Part shown: in pieces, positions 1 to 6,076 of the stretch
Position numbering within the stretch: position 1 is the first letter of the stretch
How the letters are laid out: each line of letters starts with the position of its first letter
Assembly (NCBI GenBank): GCA_900756725.1
Contig: CAAELJ010000063.1
Span: 1-8,092, forward strand
Direction: 5' to 3'
DNA: 8,092 nt
DNA from: an uncultured Collinsella sp.
GTDB lineage: Bacteria; Actinomycetota; Coriobacteriia; Coriobacteriales; Coriobacteriaceae
Program-made: the position numbers and the translations under genes
Notes under the pieces: generated by a model
The model's input: only the letters and a program-made list of their open reading frames with translations
The model's database searches: none
What the model was told of the DNA's origin: nothing

Positions 1-17
1 CTCGCAGCGTCGACCGG

Positions 18-41
18 TCCGCCGTTCGTTAGAACGGCGGA
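18..41 (-). terminator. Hairpin just after the dehydrogenase gene, possible terminator
   Basis: Ten-base arms at 18-27 and 32-41 pair perfectly around a four-base loop. The hairpin starts seven bases past the stop codon of the minus-strand dehydrogenase gene, the usual place for a terminator. No T-run follows it on either strand, so as an intrinsic terminator it would be weak. It could instead be a 3' end stabiliser, or serve a gene beyond the window edge. Confidence 0.4.
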
Positions 42-47
42 ACAAGA

Positions 48-983
48 TTAGTGCTCGATCCAACAACGTAAAGTCTCGCCGGCCTGCAGGTGACGCAGAT
101 TCTCCGCGGCGATGTCGACCACATTGTTGAGCGTAGCCTCCAAGTGGAACCAGCCCGAGACGTGCGGCGTGATGAGCATGTTGGGGGCATCCCACAACGG
201 GCTTGTCTCAGGCAGCGGCTCGGGGTCGGTGACGTCGACCGCGGCGCCGGCGAGATGTCCCGACTCCAGGGCGGCAACCAGGTCGTCGGCAACCACAAGG
301 TCGCCGCGGCCGCCGTTGGCAAAGAAGGTGCCCGGCTTCATCGCGGCAAAGAACTCGGCGTTCGCCAGGCAGCGGGTCTCGGGTGTGCTAGGCATAAAGG
401 ATGCGACGATGTCGGCCTCGGCCAGGCGCTCGGGTAGGGCGTCCATGCCGTCCATGTCCTCAAACACGATGGGGTAGACGAGCGGATGGCGCTTGATGCC
501 GCGGACGTGTGCACCCATGCTGCGGCAGAGCGTGGCGAAGTGGCCGCCGATATCGCCCGCGCCCAGCACGAGCACATTGGCATTTTTGAGCGAAGTGACC
601 GGCCCCAAATCCTCCCAGCGATGCTCGCGCTGCAAGTCGTGATAGCCAGGCAGACGCTTCATCATGGAAAGGACCATGGCAAACATGTGCTCGCTCACGG
701 CCTGGCCGTAGGCGCCCACCGAGCAAGACAGTTTGGCGTCGGCTGGCACGGTGCCGGCGGCCAAGTAATCGTCATAGCCCGCGGTCTGTAGTTGCAGCAG
801 CTGGAGGTGCTCGCATGCGGTAAGCAGGGCAGGGTCTATGTTGCCCAAGATCACGTCGGCGTTGACGACTTGTTCGCGCGTGATAGCGTCGGAGCTCGTG
901 TAGATAAAGTCCTCGCCCGGAGCGCTCGACTCAAGAATTGCGCGATGGCGGTCGTTGACGGGCAGCAAAACCAGGATGTTCAC
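48..983 (-). CDS. D-isomer-specific 2-hydroxyacid dehydrogenase family protein
   Basis: A 311-residue cytosolic oxidoreductase of the D-2-hydroxyacid dehydrogenase family, which reduces 2-keto acids or oxidises D-2-hydroxy acids with NAD(P)H. The Rossmann motif GAGDIG is at residues 141-146, inside the usual catalytic-nucleotide-catalytic domain order. The family's catalytic Arg is R226 (in GGRGD), the Glu is E255 (in DPEPLP) and the His is H274 (in TPHVSG). The length is normal for the family. After the second beta strand the sequence is VRGIKR, without the acidic residue typical of NAD-specific members, so NADP use is possible. The start is GTG at 983, supported by an AGAGGA ribosome site six bases upstream. 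The gene appears to be a single transcription unit: the terminator of map lies upstream and a hairpin follows its stop. The substrate cannot be told from sequence; phosphoglycerate, hydroxypyruvate or a branched 2-keto acid are all possible. Confidence 0.9.
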   Translation of the reverse strand: MNILVLLPVNDRHRAILESSAPGEDFIYTSSDAITREQVVNADVILGNIDPALLTACEHLQLLQLQTAGYDDYLAAGTVPADAKLSCSVGAYGQAVSEHMFAMVLSMMKRLPGYHDLQREHRWEDLGPVTSLKNANVLVLGAGDIGGHFATLCRSMGAHVRGIKRHPLVYPIVFEDMDGMDALPERLAEADIVASFMPSTPETRCLANAEFFAAMKPGTFFANGGRGDLVVADDLVAALESGHLAGAAVDVTDPEPLPETSPLWDAPNMLITPHVSGWFHLEATLNNVVDIAAENLRHLQAGETLRCWIEH

Positions 984-1015
984 AAGCAGTCCTCTCCGCT
1001 CAGCCTACCAAAAAG

Positions 1016-1050
1016 GGACAGGTTTATTTTGGCAGGTTTTATCGGGTAAA
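1016..1050 (-). promoter_or_regulatory. Candidate promoter and operator region of the dehydrogenase gene
   Basis: On the minus strand a TTTACC hexamer (1045-1050) and an AATAAA hexamer (1023-1028) are 16 bases apart, each matching four of six consensus positions. They would start transcription about 30 bases before the GTG codon. A dyad GTTTTA-N5-TAAAAC (1036-1052) and two near-identical copies of CAGGTTT(T)AT, beginning at 1019 and 1033, overlap this promoter, which would suit a repressor site. The promoter call rests on weak hexamers only. Confidence 0.3.
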
Positions 1051-1055
1051 ACGTT

Positions 1056-1103
1056 CAAATAAAACGCCGGATGCAAGACGAGCGTGCCCGTCAGCATCCG
1101 GCG
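1056..1103 (-). terminator. Intrinsic terminator of map
   Basis: Perfect ten-base arms at 1065-1074 and 1094-1103 enclose a 19-base loop that can form a further GACG/CGTC stem. On the minus strand the hairpin is followed at once by TTTTATTT (1057-1064), a good U-tract. It begins ten bases past the map stop codon, so it should end map transcription and separate map from the dehydrogenase gene. Confidence 0.87.
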
Positions 1104-1112
1104 CATCTACGG

Positions 1113-2000
1113 CTACCAGCTGAGCAGTTCGTAGCCGTCCTCGGTCACCACGAGCTGTACCTCGCACTGGGCCGAATCGCTGCCGTCCTTGGTGCGCACG
1201 CACCAACCATCGCCCTTGCTAATCTTGATGTCGGGCGCTCCGGCGTTGACCATGGGCTCGATGGTAAAGACCATGCCCGGAGCCATGATGGTGTCTACAT
1301 CGGGCGCCTCGGTGGTAAAGCCCACAAACGGGTCCTCGTGGAACTCCTTACCGATGCCGTGTCCGCCGTACTCGCGCACCACGCTAAAGCCGGCGTCCTC
1401 GACCGTCTTTTGCACGGCCTCGGCCATCACGGATAGCGGCAGCCACGGCTTGACGGCCGCCAGACCCGCCTCCACGCTGGCGCGGGTGACGTCGACCAGG
1501 CGCTGGCGCTCGGCCGAGACTTCGCCGATGCAGAACATACGGCTCGAGTCGCTAAAGTAGCCGTCCAAGATCGTGGAGCAGTCCACGTTGATGATGTCGC
1601 CCTCGTGCAGCACGTCCGTATCGCAGGGGATACCGTGGCAGACCACGTCGTTGATCGAGGTGCACACGCTCTTGGGATAGCCCTCGTAGTTGAGGTCGGC
1701 CGGCGTGCCACCGTGCTCGACGGTGTAGTCGTAGATCATCTGGTCGATCTGGTTGGTGGTCATGCCCGCGGCGATGTGCTCGCCCACGTAGTCGAGCACG
1801 CCTACGTTGATGGCGGCCGAACGCTTGATGCCCTCGATATCGGCGGGCGTCTTGTAGAGCGTGCGGGGCAGAACCTCCCAGCCCTCCTCCCACAGGCGCT
1901 CGAGGCGCTCGTCGAAGGCGCTGTGGCATTTCTTATATTTTTTGCCGCTGCCGCACCAGCAAGCGTCGTTGCGGCCGGGCACGGGTCCTTTGTCATACAT
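1113..2000 (-). CDS. map: Type I methionine aminopeptidase with N-terminal SEC-C zinc motif
   Basis: A 295-residue cytosolic metalloprotease that removes the initiator methionine from new proteins. An N-terminal SEC-C motif (C14, C16, C25, H26 in CWCGSGKKYKKCH) is a zinc knuckle found on some bacterial MetAPs and on SecA, and may help bind ribosomes or partners. The catalytic domain follows from about residue 45. Metal ligands by alignment to the E. coli enzyme are D140, D151, H214, E248 and E280; active-site histidines are H122 (CHGIP) and H221. The usual EHT around the last ligand reads EVQ here. The ATG at 2000 has an AAAGGAA ribosome site seven bases upstream. A strong terminator follows the gene. 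Bacteria with this form often carry a second map in the ribosomal-protein operon, so this may be a paralogue; that cannot be checked here. Confidence 0.95.
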   Translation of the reverse strand: MYDKGPVPGRNDACWCGSGKKYKKCHSAFDERLERLWEEGWEVLPRTLYKTPADIEGIKRSAAINVGVLDYVGEHIAAGMTTNQIDQMIYDYTVEHGGTPADLNYEGYPKSVCTSINDVVCHGIPCDTDVLHEGDIINVDCSTILDGYFSDSSRMFCIGEVSAERQRLVDVTRASVEAGLAAVKPWLPLSVMAEAVQKTVEDAGFSVVREYGGHGIGKEFHEDPFVGFTTEAPDVDTIMAPGMVFTIEPMVNAGAPDIKISKGDGWCVRTKDGSDSAQCEVQLVVTEDGYELLSW

Positions 2001-2025
2001 GGCTAACTTCCTTTCGTTCGCAGCT

Positions 2026-2053
2026 AGTATAGCCCATCCACGCGTCCATAAAA
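2026..2053 (-). promoter_or_regulatory. Candidate promoter of map
   Basis: On the minus strand a TATACT hexamer (2026-2031) matches five of six positions of the -10 consensus and lies 25 bases before the map start codon. The -35 position is poor: TTTTAT (2048-2053), 16 bases upstream. That hexamer touches the outer end of the inverted repeat at 2053-2119, so the palindrome lies immediately upstream of the promoter. Confidence 0.5.
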
Positions 2054-2119
2054 GTTGCGGTGATATAGTTCCGATTTAAGCGGTTTAACAGCACAAATAG
2101 GAACTATATCACCGCAACT
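2053..2119. repeat. Perfect 20-bp inverted repeat between the radical SAM gene and map
   Basis: Arms at 2053-2072 and 2100-2119 are exact reverse complements over 20 bases, with a 27-base spacer. Inside the spacer, ATTT (2074-2077) and AAAT (2095-2098) can extend the stem after one mismatch. The element lies 41 bases past the radical SAM stop codon and 52 bases before the map start. On the minus strand the stem is followed by TTTAT, so it could act as an intrinsic terminator, but the stem is unusually AU-containing and long. Other readings are a dispersed palindromic repeat (REP- or MITE-like) or a double operator site for a dimeric regulator. No direct repeats of target-site type are evident. 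Confidence 0.85.
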
Positions 2120-2160
2120 GATGGAGCGGGATGGCTGACACTAGCTGCTGCGTGGTTTTG

Positions 2161-2937
2161 CTAGTAGCTCACCTGGCAGGGGATGCCGAGGGCTTGGACG
2201 CGCGCGGCAATGGCGTCGAGCACCTCGGGCGCTGCTTTGGCAAGGCCGGCGACTGGTGTCTCGCGCGCGACCGTGTAGATGGTCGCCTCCTGCGGACGAA
2301 TGTGCTCAAGCGCCGCGAGCCAGGGGGCAACATACTCCTCGCCGGTATTGTCGATGAGCTTGCCCTGATACTCGCCGGTCAAAAAGATCGTCTGGATAAT
2401 AACGTGACCGTCAAAGCTTGCGAACGTCTCGATCTGGTGTTCGACGTTGTAGGGGCCAACAGGCTGGTCGAGCAGCTGGATAAACGCCGGGTCGACGGTA
2501 TCGAGCTTAAGAATGTTGTCGTCGACCATCATGAGCGCGTCGTGCACCTCGGGGCGGCCGGCGCGTGTGCCGTTGGAGAGCACGGCGATCTTGGAGTTTG
2601 GGGCAAGCTCGTCGCGCAGTGCGACGGCACCGGCGATGGCCTGCGGAAACTCCGGCGCGGCGGTGGGCTCGCCGTTGCCGGCAAACGTGATCACATCGGG
2701 GAGCTCGCCCTCGGCTGCCATCTCGCGCAGCTTTGCCTCGAGCGCGTCGAGTACCACGGCAGCTGTGTTGTACGGCTCGTGGCAGGGGCGCTCGGCGTTG
2801 AGGCCGTTCTCGCAGTAGATGCAGTCGAACGTGCAGATTTTGCCGCTGGCGGGCATCGTGTTGACACCGAGCGAGAGGCCAAGGCGACGACTGCGAACGG
2901 GCCCAAAGATGGGGCTGGCATTCAAAAACGTAGACAT
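2161..2937 (-). CDS. Radical SAM protein, TYW1-like (COG0731-type)
   Basis: A 258-residue cytosolic radical SAM enzyme. The cluster motif CxxxCxxC is C35, C39 and C42 (CTFDCIYC), which binds the 4Fe-4S cluster that cleaves S-adenosylmethionine. The preceding FGPVRSRRLGLSLGVN segment (residues 11-26) and the GNGEPT segment (87-92) are typical of the family related to the wyosine tRNA synthase TYW1. Bacterial members have no settled function, and bacteria are not known to make wybutosine, so the substrate is open. I place the start at the ATG at 2937, because GAGGAG (2947-2952) is nine bases upstream of it; the ATG at 2943 is only three bases from that site. An upstream ATG at 3051 would add 38 residues that do not resemble the family. 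The inverted repeat and map lie downstream on the same strand. Confidence 0.88.
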   Translation of the reverse strand: MSTFLNASPIFGPVRSRRLGLSLGVNTMPASGKICTFDCIYCENGLNAERPCHEPYNTAAVVLDALEAKLREMAAEGELPDVITFAGNGEPTAAPEFPQAIAGAVALRDELAPNSKIAVLSNGTRAGRPEVHDALMMVDDNILKLDTVDPAFIQLLDQPVGPYNVEHQIETFASFDGHVIIQTIFLTGEYQGKLIDNTGEEYVAPWLAALEHIRPQEATIYTVARETPVAGLAKAAPEVLDAIAARVQALGIPCQVSY

Positions 2938-2946
2938 AGGCATATG

Positions 2947-2952
2947 CTCCTC
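2947..2952 (-). promoter_or_regulatory. Ribosome binding site that fixes the radical SAM start
   Basis: On the minus strand GAGGAG stands nine bases before the ATG at 2937 and three bases before the ATG at 2943. The nine-base spacing favours the inner start, giving a protein that begins MSTFLNASP. Confidence 0.7.
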
Positions 2953-2985
2953 AAGACAATTGTGCCTAAGCATAGCATCGGCTCC

Positions 2986-3010
2986 AAAGCAAGGCGCGGG
3001 CTCTTGCTTT
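2986..3010. other. Hairpin in the divergent intergenic region
   Basis: Eight-base arms AAAGCAAG (2986-2993) and CTTGCTTT (3003-3010) pair perfectly around a nine-base loop, in the 225-base gap between the divergent radical SAM and hydrolase genes. It could be a regulator site or part of the radical SAM leader. No T-run follows directly on either strand (a T6 run begins 10 bases away on the plus strand), so a terminator role is unlikely. I find no convincing promoter hexamers or small gene in the rest of this gap. Confidence 0.4.
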
Positions 3011-3162
3011 ACAAGTTTCGTTTTTTCACGTCGCTCATGATGCCGTGCCATGAAAAGCCTCAGGTCGGGTACAGTTAATCTGTTAACAAGGTGTAAGGCA
3101 ATGCGGGTCTATCCAACCGCACTGACGTGCAACTGGATGAGCATTGATGACGGGGGCACAAC

Positions 3163-3960
3163 ATGGATTTTACGGTCGAGAATGCGGGCACCACGATCGC
3201 CTGTCGCGAATATGTCGGCCCGGATGTGTCGCCTGATGCTCCTGCCTTGGTGTGCGTGCACGGCGCTTGTGTCGACGGCACATTTTTTGACGGTATCGCT
3301 TGTGAGCTCAGCCGCAACTACCGCGTAATTGCCTACGACCGCCGCGGCTGCGGTGGCAGCAGCGATGCGGCAGACGGCAGCTATGATCTTGCCGCTCAGG
3401 CCGCCGACCTGCAAGCCGTGATCGAACGCGTTGGCGCTCCGGCAAATGTGCTTGCGCATAGCGCCGGTACGTTGGTGGCGCTGGAGCTTCTTCGCACCGA
3501 ACCCCATCTCGTTGCCCGTGCGATTCTGCATGAGCCGGCTGTGTCGGACAAAGGCGTCGGTATGGGCGCAGCTCCGGTTTTGCTCGATATGATTGCGGCG
3601 GGAAAGGTTTCAAGGGCGCTCCGGCTTTTCTTGGGAGCCCTCGGCGACTTGGACCCCGAGGCTCCTGGAACGACCGAAGCGGAAGCCAAACATGCCCTGC
3701 GCAACGGCCGCAGTTTCATGGCGAACGAATACGGGATTACTATGACCCGCGTTCCCGAATGGAATAGCGTTCGCGCGTCAAAAACGGTGGCCGCCGTGCT
3801 CCTGGGCGAGCTCTCGATTGGCACGCCCCGCGAGGCTGGCACGCGAGCGGCTGCCGAATATCTCGATTGCCCTCTCGTGACGATCCCGGGTGCGCATAAC
3901 GGTCTGCGCGATCGCCCGGCAGCGGCTGCCCGGGCTGTCCGTGGCATCCTGGGGCTCTAA
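3163..3960 (+). CDS. Alpha/beta hydrolase family protein
   Basis: A 265-residue predicted serine hydrolase of the alpha/beta fold, with no signal peptide or membrane segment. The oxyanion segment VCVHGACVDGTFF (30-42) is followed by YDRRGCGGSS (58-67). The nucleophile is S100 in the elbow AHSAGT (98-103), and the catalytic His is H245 in PGAHNGL. The third triad member is unclear: the family's usual Asp after strand six falls in LLGELSIGTP (213-222), where the expected position is S218. E216 is nearby and an acid elsewhere could serve. The ATG at 3163 has a GGGGGC segment six bases upstream, a weak ribosome site. The gene starts a plus-strand run, diverging from the radical SAM gene, and 211 bases separate it from the next gene. 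Substrate unknown; esterase, lactonase or haloperoxidase-like roles are all possible. Confidence 0.87.
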   Translation: MDFTVENAGTTIACREYVGPDVSPDAPALVCVHGACVDGTFFDGIACELSRNYRVIAYDRRGCGGSSDAADGSYDLAAQAADLQAVIERVGAPANVLAHSAGTLVALELLRTEPHLVARAILHEPAVSDKGVGMGAAPVLLDMIAAGKVSRALRLFLGALGDLDPEAPGTTEAEAKHALRNGRSFMANEYGITMTRVPEWNSVRASKTVAAVLLGELSIGTPREAGTRAAAEYLDCPLVTIPGAHNGLRDRPAAAARAVRGILGL

Positions 3961-4104
3961 CACTCGCAATGGCCAAAGCAGGCTTCACCCGCAAACGTTT
4001 CGGCCGTGTTAACAAATGTGCTCAAAACCTCACGTCTGCGACTTCAATCGCGCCGCCTGCCAACTCATAAAAATGTAACAGCATTCACGTACTTACCTGC
4101 ATCG

Positions 4105-4122
4105 ACAAGGTGTTACCCTTGT
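4105..4122. promoter_or_regulatory. Dyad ACAAGG-N6-CCTTGT upstream of the GGDEF/HD-GYP gene
   Basis: Six-base arms at 4105-4110 and 4117-4122 form a perfect dyad that begins 67 bases before the start codon at 4172. It overlaps TCGACA (4102-4107), a five-of-six match to a -35 hexamer, but no good -10 follows at standard spacing. Its left half continues as ACAAGGTGT, which also occurs at 3086-3094 upstream of the hydrolase gene. It is a candidate regulator site or promoter part. The remainder of the 3961-4171 gap shows no gene. Confidence 0.35.
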
Positions 4123-4171
4123 AGCATTTGGAACCCACCGCTACCATGCGAAACTATCGAAAGGGCCCCAT

Positions 4172-6052
4172 ATGCTCAATAATCACGAGGTCAATCTAAC
4201 CGACGAGGAGGCTGCCGCTGAGGTCGCCCGTGTCGCGAAGACCTACCCCGTGGTGCGTTTGCTGTCGGCCGATCAGATTAAGAGGGAGCCTAACTGCTTG
4301 CTCGCCGGCGATCGCTGCCCTTGTCTGCGTCAGTCGAGTCTTGAGGCCTTGGCAGACTCCGATGAGGTGTCGGAGCAGCTGCTCAATGATGGTACTGAGT
4401 ACCGCGCTCGCCTGCGCCCTCTGAAGGTCGAGGGCGAGCCTCATGTCCTGCTGATGGTGCGTCCGATCGATGAGCAAGAGGTCGCAGAAGAGGACCTTGT
4501 CTACACCGACGTGCTGACGAGTGTGCGCAATCGCCGATATTACGAGGAAAAGCTCCGAAGCGTCCGCATGAATGCCGGCGTTGCGATGATCGACCTTGAT
4601 GATTTTAGGGTCTTCAACGATACATGTGGCCGTCATGCCGGCGACCTTGCGCTCGGTGCTGTGGCGACAGCCATGCGCAGCGGAATCCGTTCGACTGACG
4701 AGCTTGTGCGCTATGGCTGCGACAAGTTTGTGGTTGTCATGCCCAATATTCCCTCCGATGACTTCACCCGTCGCCTGCATCAGGTGTCCGATGCCGTTCG
4801 TTCCACGATTATTCCGGGCCATGAGTACGTGAGCTTGACGGCATGTGTTGGTGGTGTTCGCATTCATGGCGAGACGGTCGATGAGGGCGTTGGCCGCGCT
4901 GTCCAGTTATTGAGCCGCGCTAAGGCAAAAGCCGGTACGGTCGTGACCGATGCCGATTCCATCGAGGCCTTCCAAAGCGAAAAGCCTTTGGTACTTATTG
5001 TCGATGACTCCGAGATGAACCGAGTCATTCTCAGCGAGATGCTCAAGGACGAGTATTGCATCCTCGAGGCCGACAACGGTCGTACGGCGCTCGACATGGT
5101 CGACCGCTATGGTGATGAGTTGTCGCTCGTGCTGCTGGATATTGTCATGCCGGGCATAAGCGGCTTTGAGGTGCTGGCCGGTCTGTCGCGCCGATCGGTT
5201 AGTGACAATCTGCCTGTCATCATGATTTCGAGCGAAGATTCCGATGATATGGTTCTGCGCGCGTACGAGCTGGGCGCCTCGGACTATATCAACCGCCCGT
5301 TTGACTCCCGTGTCGTGCGCCGCCGTGTAAGCAACACCATCCGCCTATACGCCAAACAGCGCCGCCTGACGAGCCTGCTGTCCCAGCAGTACAACGAGCG
5401 TGTCAAGAACAGTCGCATGCTCATCGACATCATGGCTGGCGTCATGGAGCTTCGCAACGGCGAGAGCGGCAGGCACGTTACGAACATCGAAAAGCTGACC
5501 GAGCTGCTGCTTGGCTGTCTGGTCCAGCGTAGCGACACCATTTCCCTTGACAATGAGGAGCGCTCCACGATTGCCCTGGCTTCGGCGCTGCACGATATCG
5601 GCAAGATGTCGATTGACGATGCGATTCTCAACAAACCCGGGCGCCTTACGCCCGAGGAGTTCGAGATTATGAAGACGCATACCACAATCGGCGCCGACAT
5701 GCTGCTTGAGCTGGGTAGCCATCACGCCGGCAATGCGCTTATGGAATATGCGTACCAGATTGCGCGTTGGCATCACGAGCGCTGGGACGGCAAGGGTTAT
5801 CCCGATGGCCTTAAGGGCGACGAAATTCCCATTGCCGCACAGGTGGTTTCGGTGGCCGACGTGTACGATGCTCTGACGAGCGTGCGCGTGTACAAGGACG
5901 CTATCCCGCACAAGGAGGCAATTCAGATGATCCTGGACGGTAAGTGCGGCACCTTTAACCCGCTGCTGCTCGATTGTCTGCTCGAGGTGCAAGACCAAAT
6001 TGCCGAGACGTTGGCACGCCCCGCTGACGTCGTCGCGTTTCCCACGATTTAG
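4172..6052 (+). CDS. Degenerate GGDEF - receiver - HD-GYP signalling protein (predicted c-di-GMP phosphodiesterase)
   Basis: A 626-residue soluble regulator. Residues 1-105 form an unassigned, perhaps PAS-like region with C42, C49 and C51. A GGDEF domain follows (about 110-262): its signature is GCDKF (182-186), so cyclase activity is doubtful. D141, N149 and D158, the metal and guanine contacts, remain, as does an RxxD inhibitory-site motif (R173, D176) exactly five residues before the signature. The receiver (about 273-390) has D278/D279, phospho-acceptor D323 and S353, but the conserved Lys is R375. The HD-GYP domain (about 415-610) keeps E431, H435, H474-D475, K478, H503, H534-H535, the GYP triplet (542-544) and D563, as expected of an active c-di-GMP phosphodiesterase. 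The ATG at 4172 has GAAAGGG six bases upstream. The Hpt gene follows after 24 bases. A two-component output that lowers c-di-GMP is the best reading; HD-GYP activity is inferred. Confidence 0.93.
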   Translation: MLNNHEVNLTDEEAAAEVARVAKTYPVVRLLSADQIKREPNCLLAGDRCPCLRQSSLEALADSDEVSEQLLNDGTEYRARLRPLKVEGEPHVLLMVRPIDEQEVAEEDLVYTDVLTSVRNRRYYEEKLRSVRMNAGVAMIDLDDFRVFNDTCGRHAGDLALGAVATAMRSGIRSTDELVRYGCDKFVVVMPNIPSDDFTRRLHQVSDAVRSTIIPGHEYVSLTACVGGVRIHGETVDEGVGRAVQLLSRAKAKAGTVVTDADSIEAFQSEKPLVLIVDDSEMNRVILSEMLKDEYCILEADNGRTALDMVDRYGDELSLVLLDIVMPGISGFEVLAGLSRRSVSDNLPVIMISSEDSDDMVLRAYELGASDYINRPFDSRVVRRRVSNTIRLYAKQRRLTSLLSQQYNERVKNSRMLIDIMAGVMELRNGESGRHVTNIEKLTELLLGCLVQRSDTISLDNEERSTIALASALHDIGKMSIDDAILNKPGRLTPEEFEIMKTHTTIGADMLLELGSHHAGNALMEYAYQIARWHHERWDGKGYPDGLKGDEIPIAAQVVSVADVYDALTSVRVYKDAIPHKEAIQMILDGKCGTFNPLLLDCLLEVQDQIAETLARPADVVAFPTI

Positions 6053-6076
6053 TTTGACCAAAGGAGTTTTTAATCC

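Noticed and set aside
2131..3078. A 315-codon open frame on the plus strand opposite the radical SAM gene
   Set aside because: It is the mirror of a well-supported gene with clear motifs; its translation shows no domain, and long antisense frames are expected at this GC content.
3109..3531. A 140-codon minus-strand frame over the hydrolase start
   Set aside because: It overlaps the hydrolase core, has no family features and would cross the divergent promoter region.
3396..3947. A 183-codon minus-strand frame inside the hydrolase gene
   Set aside because: Low-complexity Ala/Arg/Ser-rich translation, typical of an antisense shadow in GC-rich DNA.
3961..4104. Possible terminator or small gene after the hydrolase
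   Set aside because: Short GGCC and AAACGTTT palindromes occur, but no stable stem with a T-run and no frame with a ribosome site.
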